From: Lachnospiraceae bacterium UBA3762
GTDB lineage: Bacteria; Bacillota; Clostridia; Lachnospirales; Lachnospiraceae
Assembly: GCA_002371615.1 (NCBI GenBank)
Contig: DFGA01000016.1
Span: 1-53,273 of the forward strand
Direction: 5' to 3'
DNA: 53,273 bases
Under the pieces are notes generated by a model, which saw nothing but the letters and a program-made list of their open reading frames with translations, ran no database searches and was not told the origin of the DNA. The translations under genes were made by a program, and so were the position numbers. Of the stretch, positions 16,902 through 25,373 are shown in pieces; the first letter of the stretch is position 1, and the number at the start of each line of letters is the position of its first letter.

Positions 16902-17951
16902 TTGGAGCTTGATGACAGAAAGAAAAAGATATTACTGGCAATAATCAAGACTTATCTTGAGACCGGAGAACCGGTCGGATCGAGGACTATATCCAAGATA
17001 GAAGGCCTTGAATTAAGTTCGGCAACGATCCGTAATGAGATGGCAGACCTTGTTGACATGGGATACATTCTCCAGCCGCATACTTCGGCGGGAAGAATAC
17101 CTTCGGATAAGGGATACAGGTTCTATGTCGATCAGCTTATGGAAGAAAAAGAGCAGCAGATCGAAGAGCGGGAACGTGAAACCGATGAGATGAAGGGAAT
17201 GCTTATTGAGAAGGCGGACAAGATGGAACGTCTTCTGAAGCAGGTAGCAAGGAGCCTTTCGGTTAACACGAATTATGCCGCGATGATCAGCGCACCGCAG
17301 TATCATATGAACAGACTTAAGTTCATACAGCTTTCCAGAATGGAAGAAAAGCGGATCGTGGCTGTAATAGTTGTAGAAGGCAACATGATCAAGAACCAGA
17401 TCATAGATATAGATGAGCCGATAGACGATGAGACGCTTCTCAAACTTAATATGCTGCTTAATACGACGCTTAACGGAATGGCAATAGAGGATATTAACCT
17501 GTCGATCATAACCAAGATGAAGCAGCAGGCGGGAGACCAGGCGGGAATCATTGCGGAAGTGATAGATGCCGTCGCAGAGTCGATTAAGGCCGACGAGGAT
17601 CTGGAAATATATACGAGCGGTGCAAACAATATCTTCAAATATCCGGAACTTGCCGACAATGAAAAGGCAAGCGAGATCATAACAGCATTTGAAGAGAAGA
17701 AGCAGCTTACCAATCTCGTATACGAAACGCTGTCGCATTCCGATGAAAAAGGAATTCAGGTATATATCGGTGAGGAGTCGCCGGTGGAGAACATGAAGGA
17801 TTGCAGTGTTGTTACTGCAACATATGAACTCGACGAAGGAATTCACGGTACGATAGGTATCATAGGACCCAAAAGGATGGATTACGACAAAGTCCTGTCA
17901 ACGATGAAGAAACTGACGACAGAACTTGACACAATGTTTAAGAAGAATTGA
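16902..17951 (+). CDS. hrcA: Heat-inducible transcription repressor HrcA
   Basis: A 349-residue repressor of class I heat-shock genes. The winged-helix N-terminus contains VGSRTISKIEGLELSSATIR, followed by NEMADLVDMGYILQPHTSAGRIPSDKGYRFYVD, a strongly conserved HrcA segment; a GAF-like domain fills the rest. The start codon is TTG at 16902, 8 bases after AAAGGAAGG. It binds the CIRCE element just upstream, giving autoregulation, and depends on GroEL for activity in known species. grpE follows after 10 bases. Confidence 0.97.
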   Translation: MELDDRKKKILLAIIKTYLETGEPVGSRTISKIEGLELSSATIRNEMADLVDMGYILQPHTSAGRIPSDKGYRFYVDQLMEEKEQQIEERERETDEMKGMLIEKADKMERLLKQVARSLSVNTNYAAMISAPQYHMNRLKFIQLSRMEEKRIVAVIVVEGNMIKNQIIDIDEPIDDETLLKLNMLLNTTLNGMAIEDINLSIITKMKQQAGDQAGIIAEVIDAVAESIKADEDLEIYTSGANNIFKYPELADNEKASEIITAFEEKKQLTNLVYETLSHSDEKGIQVYIGEESPVENMKDCSVVTATYELDEGIHGTIGIIGPKRMDYDKVLSTMKKLTTELDTMFKKN

Positions 17952-17961
17952 GGGATGAAAA

Positions 17962-18672
17962 TTGAGTAACGACGAAGGAGTAAAGATCGATATAGAATCT
18001 CCGGAACAGTTCGAGGAGGACGTATCAAAAATAATCAAAGAAGAGGAAGAGAAGAAAAAAGCCTCAGAGGAAAAATCGGAGAACCCGGAAGAAGCGAAGA
18101 CAGGTGAAGAGCCCGTAGAAGAAAAAGAAGAGAATGTGAGCGGGGAAAAAGAAACTTCACAGGACGAGGGCAAAGAGGCCGAAGAGGAAAACAATAAGAA
18201 AAAGCATCACGGCAAGAAGGATAAAAAAGAAAAGAAAGATCCGAGGGACGAAAAAATAGCGGATCTTGAAGACCGGGTAAAGCGCCAGATGGCAGAGTTT
18301 GAAAACTTCAGAAAGCGTACCGACAAGGAAAAATCCCAGATGTACGATATGGGAGCGAAGAACGTGATCGAAAAGATTCTACCGGTCATAGACAATTTTG
18401 AGAGAGGGCTTGAAAGTATACCGGAAGGATCTGACAAAGCGTTTGTTGACGGAATGCAGATGATATACAAACAGCTCTCCGGTGAACTTGAAAAGCTCGG
18501 AGTAAAACCGATAGAAGCGGTCGGACAGCCGTTTGATCCCAACTTTCACAATGCGGTAATGCAGACAGAAAGTGAAGAATACGAAAGCGGAACGGTAGCC
18601 CAGGAGCTCCAAAAAGGGTATATGTACCACGACACACTGGTCAGACCCAGTATGGTAGCGGTAGTGTCGTAA
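17962..18672 (+). CDS. grpE: Nucleotide exchange factor GrpE
   Basis: A 236-residue cochaperone that releases ADP from DnaK. Residues 1-95 are an unusually long, very acidic and lysine-rich disordered tail. The coiled coil holds FENFRKRTDKEKSQM and the C-terminal beta domain ends GYMYHDTLVRPSMVAVV, both typical. The start is TTG at 17962, after GAGGG; no better start is in frame. The last codons (Val-Val-Ser-stop) lie in the left arm of a perfect 13-bp hairpin that belongs to structured repeat copy B, which separates grpE from dnaK by 143 bases. Confidence 0.95.
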   Translation: MSNDEGVKIDIESPEQFEEDVSKIIKEEEEKKKASEEKSENPEEAKTGEEPVEEKEENVSGEKETSQDEGKEAEEENNKKKHHGKKDKKEKKDPRDEKIADLEDRVKRQMAEFENFRKRTDKEKSQMYDMGAKNVIEKILPVIDNFERGLESIPEGSDKAFVDGMQMIYKQLSGELEKLGVKPIEAVGQPFDPNFHNAVMQTESEEYESGTVAQELQKGYMYHDTLVRPSMVAVVS

Positions 18673-18759
18673 GATTTCATAGAAAGCTTACGACACTACG
18701 TAGGCCGCACCTTCCACGGAGTGGAACCCAAATGGTGCGGCTCTCCAGCCGGTAGTGTC
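18661..18759 (+). repeat. Two-hairpin structured repeat, copy B (between grpE and dnaK)
   Basis: Hairpin 1 pairs GTAGTGTCGTAAG (18661-18673) perfectly with CTTACGACACTAC (18687-18699). Hairpin 2 has outer arms GCCGCACC / GGTGCGGC (18704-18711, 18734-18741) and an inner TTCCAC-GGA-GTGGAA, then CCCAAAT. GGTAGTGTC occurs directly at both ends (18660-18668 and 18751-18759), like a target duplication. It lies inside the heat-shock operon and could tune the grpE:dnaK ratio by partial termination or RNA processing. Confidence 0.75.
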
Positions 18760-18815
18760 ATGAAAATATAGATAACCAATCTCATAATCAGTATATAGAA
18801 CAGGAGGACAATATT

Positions 18816-20714
18816 ATGAGTAAAATAATAGGAATTGACTTAGGAACAACTAACAGCTGTGTAGCTGTAATGGAAGGTGGTAAACCCACCGTAATCACAA
18901 ACACGGAAGGTTCAAGAACTACACCTTCTATTGTGGCGTTTACCAAGACAGGCGAGCGTCTTGTCGGTGAAGCCGCAAAACGTCAGGCAGTAACAAATGC
19001 GGAGAATACCGTTTCTTCCATCAAGAGAGAAATGGGAAGCGATTACAAAGTTACTATTGAGGACAAGAAGTACAGCCCTCAGGAAATCTCCGCAATGATC
19101 CTGCAGAAGCTTAAGGCTGATGCCGAAGGATACCTCGGAGAAAAGGTTAGCGAAGCGGTTATCACTGTTCCTGCATACTTCAACGATGCTCAGCGTCAGG
19201 CAACAAAGGATGCAGGTAAGATCGCAGGTCTTGATGTTAAGCGTATCATCAATGAGCCTACTGCTGCTGCGCTTGCATATGGCCTTGACAACGAGAAGGA
19301 ACAGAAGATCATGGTTTACGACCTCGGCGGCGGTACATTCGATGTATCCGTTATCGAGATCGGAGACGGCGTTATAGAAGTTCTTGCTACAAGCGGTAAT
19401 AACCGTCTTGGCGGTGATGATTTTGATAACAAGATCACACAGTGGATGCTTGATGAATTCAAGAAGGCAGAAGGCGTTGACCTTTCAGGCGACAAGATGG
19501 CTATGCAGAGACTCAAAGAGGCTGCGGAGAAAGCCAAGAAGGAACTGTCAAGTGCAACAACGACCAATATTAACCTGCCTTTTATTACGGCTACAAACGA
19601 AGGACCCAAGCATTTTGATATGAACCTTACAAGAGCCAAGTTTGACGAACTTACAAGTGATCTTGTTGAAAAGACAGCGGATCCTGTTCGTACAGCTCTC
19701 AAGGATGCCGGAATCACAGCATCCGATCTCGGTCAGGTACTTCTTGTCGGTGGTTCAACAAGAATACCCGCTGTTCAGGAAAAAGTTAAACAGCTTACCG
19801 GCAAAGAGCCTTCCAAGTCTCTTAACCCCGATGAGTGCGTAGCACTTGGTGCTTCTATTCAGGGTGGTAAGCTTGCAGGCGATGCAGGTGCCGGTGAGAT
19901 CCTGCTTCTCGATGTAACGCCTCTTACACTTTCAATTGAGACGATGGGTGGTGTTGCAACGCACCTTATTGAGAGAAATACTACAATACCTACGAAGAAG
20001 AGTCAGATCTTCTCCACGGCTGCAGATAACCAGACCGCAGTTGATATAAATGTTGTACAGGGTGAGAGACAATTTGCAAGAGATAACAAGTCACTCGGGC
20101 AGTTCCGTCTCGACGGAATCCCTCCTGCAAGGCGTGGTATCCCTCAGATCGAGGTTACATTTGATATCGATGCAAACGGTATTGTTAACGTATCTGCCAA
20201 GGATCTCGGAACAGGCAAGGAGCAGCATATCACCATCACATCCGGAACTTCCATGAGTGATGATGAGATCGAGAAGGCTGTTAAGGAAGCTGCACAGTAT
20301 GAGGCCGAAGACAAGAAGCGTAAAGAGGCTGTCGATGCCAAGAATGATGCCGATTCATTCGTATTCCAGACCGAGAAGGCAATGGAAGAAGTAGGTGACA
20401 AGCTTGATGCATCTGACAAGGAAAATGTTGAAGCCGAGCTCAAGAATCTTAAGGAACTTGCCGAGAAGGCAGATCCTGAGAATATGACAGAAGATCAGGT
20501 TGCAGAGCTTAAAGCCCAGCAGGAAAAGGCAATGAGTGCAGCACAGAAACTGTTTGAGAAGATGTATGAGCAGTCTCAGGGAGCAGGAGCTGCAGGAGCC
20601 GGTCCTGACATGAGTTCATTCACCGGAGCAGGCCCTGACATGGGTGCTTCTTCGGCAGGCTCCGACGGACCTTCCGCAGATGATGTTGTAGATGGGGATT
20701 TTAAGGAAGTTTAA
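18816..20714 (+). CDS. dnaK: Molecular chaperone DnaK (Hsp70)
   Basis: A 632-residue ATP-dependent chaperone. The nucleotide-binding domain starts GIDLGTTNSCVAVMEGG and contains MVYDLGGGTFDVSV and VLLVGGSTRIPAVQ; the substrate-binding part has LLLDVTPLTLSIETMGGV; the lid is helical, and the C-terminus is a Gly/Ala/Ser-rich tail ending DDVVDGDFKEV, close to the usual EEVK-like end. AGGAGG stands 8 bases before the ATG. dnaJ begins 8 bases after the stop. It works with GrpE and DnaJ encoded on either side. Confidence 0.99.
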   Translation: MSKIIGIDLGTTNSCVAVMEGGKPTVITNTEGSRTTPSIVAFTKTGERLVGEAAKRQAVTNAENTVSSIKREMGSDYKVTIEDKKYSPQEISAMILQKLKADAEGYLGEKVSEAVITVPAYFNDAQRQATKDAGKIAGLDVKRIINEPTAAALAYGLDNEKEQKIMVYDLGGGTFDVSVIEIGDGVIEVLATSGNNRLGGDDFDNKITQWMLDEFKKAEGVDLSGDKMAMQRLKEAAEKAKKELSSATTTNINLPFITATNEGPKHFDMNLTRAKFDELTSDLVEKTADPVRTALKDAGITASDLGQVLLVGGSTRIPAVQEKVKQLTGKEPSKSLNPDECVALGASIQGGKLAGDAGAGEILLLDVTPLTLSIETMGGVATHLIERNTTIPTKKSQIFSTAADNQTAVDINVVQGERQFARDNKSLGQFRLDGIPPARRGIPQIEVTFDIDANGIVNVSAKDLGTGKEQHITITSGTSMSDDEIEKAVKEAAQYEAEDKKRKEAVDAKNDADSFVFQTEKAMEEVGDKLDASDKENVEAELKNLKELAEKADPENMTEDQVAELKAQQEKAMSAAQKLFEKMYEQSQGAGAAGAGPDMSSFTGAGPDMGASSAGSDGPSADDVVDGDFKEV

Positions 20715-20722
20715 TGTAAATT

Positions 20723-21907
20723 ATGGCTGAGAGTAAAAGAGATTATTATGAAGTCCTCGGCGTCGACAAAGGCGCCGATGACTCCGCAATAAAAAGTGCA
20801 TATCGAAAACTCGCCAAGAAATATCATCCCGATATGAACCCGGGTGACAAAGATGCGGAGGCCAAGTTCAAAGAGGCCTCCGAAGCTTATGCTGTTTTGT
20901 CTGATCCGGATAAGAGGCGTCAGTATGATCAGTTCGGTCATGCTGCATTCGAGCAGGGAGGCCCCGGAGGATACGGCGGATTTGATTTCGGCTCAATGGA
21001 TTTTAGCGATATATTCGGTGATATATTCGGCGATCTGTTCGGAGGCGGAAGATCCAGAGGCGGAGGAAGGTCATACAACGGTCCGATGAAGGGACAGAAC
21101 CTGAGGGCAAGCGTCAGGGTAACTTTTGAAGAAGCGATATTCGGTTGTGAGAAGGAGATAGAGCCGCTTCAGAAGGATGAATGCAAGACCTGCCACGGAA
21201 CAGGTGCCAGACCCGGATCGAGTCCTGTTACATGTCCTAAGTGCGGAGGAAAGGGACAGGTTGTTTTCACCTCACAATCCCTTTTCGGAACGGTACGTAA
21301 CGTGCAGACCTGCCCGGATTGCGGAGGAACCGGTAAGATAATCAAAGATAAGTGTCCCGACTGCCACGGACAGGGGTATATTTCTTCACGTAAGAAACTG
21401 GCTGTTTCCATACCTGCAGGAATAGACAGCGGACAGGCCGTAAGGCTGCGGGATAAGGGTGAACCCGGAGTAAACGGCGGTCCGAGAGGAGATCTCCTTG
21501 TAGAGGTAATAGTTGCAAGCCATCCGATTTTCCAGAGAAGGGATATGGACATATATTCCACAGCACCGGTTTCGTTTGCCGTTGCAGCCCTCGGAGGCGA
21601 TATCCTGATAGATACGGTGGATGGAAAGGTTGCTTATACAGTCAAGCCCGGTACCCAGACCGATACCAAGATCAGACTTAAAGGAAAGGGTGTACCTTCA
21701 CTTCGTTCGACAAATGTCAGGGGCGATCACTATGTTACTCTTGTGGTACAGACGCCGGCCAAGCTTTCAAGTGATGCCAAGAAGCTTTTGCGGGAGTTTG
21801 ATGCGGCTACCGACGATTCTCTTACCGCGGTTGAAAGATATAAGGCTTCAAAAGCCGGAGGAGATGGCGATAAAACCGAAAAGAAGAAACACGGATTTAA
21901 GAAATGA
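20723..21907 (+). CDS. dnaJ: Chaperone protein DnaJ (Hsp40)
   Basis: A 394-residue cochaperone that stimulates DnaK ATPase and delivers substrates. The J domain is at residues 5-70 with the HPD tripeptide in YHPDMNPG. A Gly/Phe-rich segment follows (GGPGGYGGFDFGSMDFSDIF). Four CxxCxGxG zinc repeats are intact: CKTCHGTG, CPKCGGKG, CPDCGGTG and CPDCHGQG. The C-terminal substrate-binding domains are complete. It is the last gene of the operon and ends at a strong intrinsic terminator. Confidence 0.99.
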   Translation: MAESKRDYYEVLGVDKGADDSAIKSAYRKLAKKYHPDMNPGDKDAEAKFKEASEAYAVLSDPDKRRQYDQFGHAAFEQGGPGGYGGFDFGSMDFSDIFGDIFGDLFGGGRSRGGGRSYNGPMKGQNLRASVRVTFEEAIFGCEKEIEPLQKDECKTCHGTGARPGSSPVTCPKCGGKGQVVFTSQSLFGTVRNVQTCPDCGGTGKIIKDKCPDCHGQGYISSRKKLAVSIPAGIDSGQAVRLRDKGEPGVNGGPRGDLLVEVIVASHPIFQRRDMDIYSTAPVSFAVAALGGDILIDTVDGKVAYTVKPGTQTDTKIRLKGKGVPSLRSTNVRGDHYVTLVVQTPAKLSSDAKKLLREFDAATDDSLTAVERYKASKAGGDGDKTEKKKHGFKK

Positions 21908-21922
21908 TCAGTAAATGAATTA

Positions 21923-21949
21923 AGAACTGCCTGCGGGCAGTTCTTTTTT
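21923..21949 (+). terminator. Intrinsic terminator after dnaJ
   Basis: AGAACTGCC / GGGCAGTTCT stem with a TGC loop followed by a run of six to seven T residues, 16 bases after the dnaJ stop. It closes the heat-shock operon. Confidence 0.93.
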
Positions 21950-21951
21950 CG

Positions 21952-21980
21952 TTGCAAAAATAAGTATACTGCAATAAAAT
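21952..21980 (+). promoter_or_regulatory. Sigma-A promoter for the response regulator operon
   Basis: TTGCAA (21952-21957), a 17-base spacer and TAAAAT (21975-21980) follow directly after the dnaJ terminator, about 57 bases before the next start codon. Confidence 0.6.
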
Positions 21981-22036
21981 TATAAGGTGGATCATTAAAG
22001 GCATGACTCACAACTAATGGTGGAGGTAACTGACCA

Positions 22037-23743
22037 ATGAATGAATTCGGATATTCGGGAATACTGAAAAGACGAGTTCTCGTTGTTGATGATGAAGAGA
22101 TAAACCGTGACATTCTGGGCAATATATTGGGAGACCAGTATGAGGTTGATTTTGCCGAAAACGGTAAGAAGGCTCATGAAATACTTCATGACCGGATGAC
22201 GCGGTACTCGCTTGTTCTTCTGGATCTTTTGATGCCGGAAATGGATGGATTCGAACTGCTTGGTCTGATCAGAACAGAAGAGGCAACGGCTAATATTCCT
22301 GTTATTGTAATGACATCGGAGAAACCGGCAGAGGTGCGAAGCATCAAACAAGGGGCGGATGATTTTATCGCCAAGCCGTATGATATGCCGGAAGTGATAC
22401 TTGCAAGATGCGAGAGGATCATACAGTTATACGAGGACAAGAGTATTATCAGATCCGCGGAAAAAGATGAGCTTACCGATCTGTATACAAAAGAGTTCTT
22501 CCATGAATATATCAGGCAGATAGACAGGAACTGCCGCGATCTTTCCATGGATGCGATCGTGCTTAATATAGAGCATTTTCATATGCTGAATGAAATGTTC
22601 GGAAGGAAGATGGGTGACAATGTGCTCAGGAAGATAGCGGGAATGCTGTCTGATATGATAGCGGAAGGGATAGGTATCGGATGTCGTCCTGATTCCGATT
22701 ACTTCTACTATTATATAGAACACAGAGAATCCTATGATGAAGTTTTTGCGACGCTCTCAAAAGAGCTTTCGGGAATATCGAAAATACCGGGTGTCCGTAT
22801 CAGACTGGGAGTCTATCAGAATGTAAGTAAAGATATTTCGATAGAAGAAAGGTTCGATCATGCAAAGTATGCCTGTGACCGGATAAGAGGTGATTACAAC
22901 CGGCAGATATTCTTCTATAACAGGGAAGAACATGAAAAAGATTTATATCATGAGAAGCTTATTAATGACATAGATTCGGCGATTGCCAATAAAGATCTTA
23001 TAGTGTTCTATCAGCCCAAGTACGGTATACAGTGTGATGAGCCCGAACTTCGAAGCGCCGAAGCTCTTATCAGATGGCGTCATCCGAAGTACGGAATGAT
23101 AAGTCCGGGCGATTTTATTCCTCTGTTTGAAAGCAATGGTCTGATACAGAAACTGGATCATTTTGTGTGGGAAGTGGCGGGCCGTCAGATCAGAAAATGG
23201 AAGGACGAATTCGGCTATACGGTTCCTGTTTCCGTAAATGTCTCCAGAGTGGACATTTATGATTCCGAACTTGAAAACCGGCTGATGAAGATACTTGAAG
23301 ACAATGATCTTGATGCCAAAGATCTGATGCTGGAAATAACAGAATCTGCATATGCGGATGATGCGCGGGGACTGACGACTGTTGTGGAGAGGCTTCAGGG
23401 CAGGGGATTTAAGATCGAAATGGATGACTTCGGTTCCGGCTATTCATCACTTAATATGCTGACGGAGATCCCTATCGATGTTCTGAAGATGGATATGAAG
23501 TTTATCAGGAACATGAACAAGGATGCCAGGAGCCATAAACTGGTAGAACTTGTTATTGAGATAGCTGATTATCTGGGGGTACCTGTTGTTGCCGAGGGCG
23601 TTGAGGATAAGAACCAGGTGGATCAGCTTAGAGATATGGGATGCGATCTGATACAGGGATATTATTTTTCCAAACCGGTTCCGCCTGAAGAATTTGATAA
23701 GTTTATAAAAGCAGAAATTGAAAAGGGAAAGAGTGCAAAATGA
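22037..23743 (+). CDS. Response regulator with degenerate GGDEF and EAL domains
   Basis: A 568-residue cytosolic signalling protein. The receiver domain (about 12-130) has the acidic pocket DDEE at 18-21, phospho-acceptor Asp63 in LVLLDLLMP, and Lys113. A GGDEF-like domain (about 140-300) has lost its active site: the signature position reads CRPDSDYF (216-223), so synthesis of c-di-GMP is unlikely. The EAL domain (about 305-560) keeps AEALIRWRHP (341-350), LEITES, DDFGSGYSSL, VAEGVED and QGYYFSKP, so it should hydrolyse c-di-GMP. The Asp pair is in MDDFGSG. The start has TGGAGG upstream. It overlaps the HPt gene by ATGA, which suggests phosphorelay control. Confidence 0.92.
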   Translation: MNEFGYSGILKRRVLVVDDEEINRDILGNILGDQYEVDFAENGKKAHEILHDRMTRYSLVLLDLLMPEMDGFELLGLIRTEEATANIPVIVMTSEKPAEVRSIKQGADDFIAKPYDMPEVILARCERIIQLYEDKSIIRSAEKDELTDLYTKEFFHEYIRQIDRNCRDLSMDAIVLNIEHFHMLNEMFGRKMGDNVLRKIAGMLSDMIAEGIGIGCRPDSDYFYYYIEHRESYDEVFATLSKELSGISKIPGVRIRLGVYQNVSKDISIEERFDHAKYACDRIRGDYNRQIFFYNREEHEKDLYHEKLINDIDSAIANKDLIVFYQPKYGIQCDEPELRSAEALIRWRHPKYGMISPGDFIPLFESNGLIQKLDHFVWEVAGRQIRKWKDEFGYTVPVSVNVSRVDIYDSELENRLMKILEDNDLDAKDLMLEITESAYADDARGLTTVVERLQGRGFKIEMDDFGSGYSSLNMLTEIPIDVLKMDMKFIRNMNKDARSHKLVELVIEIADYLGVPVVAEGVEDKNQVDQLRDMGCDLIQGYYFSKPVPPEEFDKFIKAEIEKGKSAK

Positions 23744-24075
23744 TTAGTATTGACGGATTAAGGGATTTTGGAGCGGATGCGGACAGCGCTTTAAAGCGCT
23801 GCATGAATAATGAAGAATTCTATCTGAAACAGGTCAATAAAGTCCTGACCGGAAATTCTTTTGACAAGCTTAAAGAGGCGGTAGTCAATGCGGATCTTGA
23901 CGCGGCTTTTGAGGCTGCACACGCACTTAAGGGAGTGCTCGGCAATCTCGGTCTTACCCCGCTGTATGAGCCGGTTGCAGAGATGACGGAGTGTCTTAGA
24001 AGCAAAACGGACAAGGATTATTCGGCATACATCGATGTAATAGAAGATCGGGTAAAGGCGCTGAATAATATGTAA
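23740..24075 (+). CDS. Histidine phosphotransfer (HPt) domain protein
   Basis: A 111-residue single-domain protein with AAHALKGVLGNLGL (59-72), the HPt motif around the phosphorylatable His61. It is all-helical by composition. The start overlaps the end of the response-regulator-EAL gene by four bases, so both are made together, and the HPt is the natural phosphodonor or phosphate drain for that receiver. No histidine kinase gene is nearby; a hybrid kinase elsewhere is implied. Confidence 0.9.
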   Translation: MISIDGLRDFGADADSALKRCMNNEEFYLKQVNKVLTGNSFDKLKEAVVNADLDAAFEAAHALKGVLGNLGLTPLYEPVAEMTECLRSKTDKDYSAYIDVIEDRVKALNNM

Positions 24076-24149
24076 GTTGAATTGCATTATCATATAACGT
24101 ATAATGCTATTTGCTCGTTAATATGGAGAAATCAGGTAAGGTCAATATA

Positions 24150-25286
24150 ATGAAAATCAAGAGATTAACTGCGATTGCGGCTGTTGTGTGCACTGCCATG
24201 ATAATGTCGCTCGGAGGATGTAAAAAGGACGAGGAGGCCGCCGAAGCACCTGTGGCGCAGACCGAAGAGGAAACCTCAACCAATACGGCAGATACAGAAC
24301 CTCAAAATGATTCCGAATCCGAAGAAGGTGATCCGAATGATCTTCCCGAAGGTCAGATGAGAAGTTTTCTGTCGGGATTGCCGGTTGATGAAAAGATAGG
24401 AAACAGGCGTCCAGTAGCGATCATGCTCAATAACCTTAAGCCGGCACAGCCGATGAGCGGAGTAAGCTACGCCGATGTCGTGTACGAATATGTCGTAGAA
24501 GGCGGAATAACAAGACTGATGGGAGTATTCGAGAATTATGACGGTCTCGATAAGATAGGATCGGTCAGGAGCTGCCGGGAGTATTTTGTGTACACCGCGC
24601 TTGAATTCGATGCGATATACTGCCACTTTGGTCAGGCTTCATACGCTGTGGAACTTCTCGACAAGGATTATGTTGATAATATAAACGGACTGGGACCCGC
24701 CGGAGATGTAAGCTATTACAGAACTACCGACCGCCAGGCTCCCCATAATGTTTATACGAGCAAGAAAGGCATAGATGCCGGTATAGATATGCTCGGATAC
24801 AGAAGAGATCATTATGACGGTTATAAGGGTAAATTCAAGTTCTGCGATCTCGACAAGGAAGTTACAAACGAGGACGGATACAGCGCAAAGCACATAGAGC
24901 CCAAATACAAGATAAATAAACCGTGGTTTGATTATAACGAGAAGACCGGCAAGTACGACAGGTTCCAGTATGACGGACCTCAGATAGATGATCTTACGGG
25001 TGAACAGTTATCTTATGATAATGTTATCCTTCAGTATAACTTCTGGGTACAGCTTGACGATAAGGATTATCTTGCGTTTGACTGTCATCAGGGAGGAGCT
25101 ATCCAGTACTGTACAAAAGGAAAATGCATTCCCGGAACGTGGAAGAGAGAGATTAACGAAGATAATTACGATATGTCCGCAATAAGATACTACGATATGG
25201 ACGGAAACGAGATTGAGATCAACAACGGCAAGACATTCGTATGTGTCATACAGAATGATGAGGTCGAAAACGTAGTCGTTGAATAG
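24150..25286 (+). CDS. DUF3048 (YerB-like) lipoprotein
   Basis: A 378-residue secreted lipoprotein. The signal peptide MKIKRLTAIAAVVCTAMIMS ends in a lipobox LGGC, with the Cys at residue 24 and a Glu/Thr-rich linker behind it to about 80. The DUF3048 region begins near RRPVAIMLNNLKPAQPMSG and contains GITRLMGVFENY and GSVRSCREYFVY, characteristic of the family. The molecular role is unknown; B. subtilis YerB is the best-known relative. The ATG at 24150 is preferred because it starts a proper signal peptide; a longer frame from 24111 would put 13 residues before it. It stands alone between intergenic gaps and has its own terminator. Confidence 0.9.
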   Translation: MKIKRLTAIAAVVCTAMIMSLGGCKKDEEAAEAPVAQTEEETSTNTADTEPQNDSESEEGDPNDLPEGQMRSFLSGLPVDEKIGNRRPVAIMLNNLKPAQPMSGVSYADVVYEYVVEGGITRLMGVFENYDGLDKIGSVRSCREYFVYTALEFDAIYCHFGQASYAVELLDKDYVDNINGLGPAGDVSYYRTTDRQAPHNVYTSKKGIDAGIDMLGYRRDHYDGYKGKFKFCDLDKEVTNEDGYSAKHIEPKYKINKPWFDYNEKTGKYDRFQYDGPQIDDLTGEQLSYDNVILQYNFWVQLDDKDYLAFDCHQGGAIQYCTKGKCIPGTWKREINEDNYDMSAIRYYDMDGNEIEINNGKTFVCVIQNDEVENVVVE

Positions 25287-25296
25287 AAGTTTTATG

Positions 25297-25322
25297 CAGG
25301 GCCTTTTAAGGGCCCTGTTTTT
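25297..25322 (+). terminator. Intrinsic terminator after the DUF3048 gene
   Basis: CAGGGCC (25297-25303) pairs with GGCCCTG (25311-25317) and is followed by TTTTT, 10 bases after the stop codon. Confidence 0.9.
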
Positions 25323-25373
25323 GAATATGATGTTTGATCAGGGAAGAGAGTATAAGGCAAAGAGACAGATCAT

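Noticed and set aside
17013..17846. Minus-strand open frame of 277 codons opposite hrcA
   Set aside because: hrcA is certain from its motifs and CIRCE site. The antisense frame is low-complexity and Leu/Tyr/His-rich, a typical shadow.
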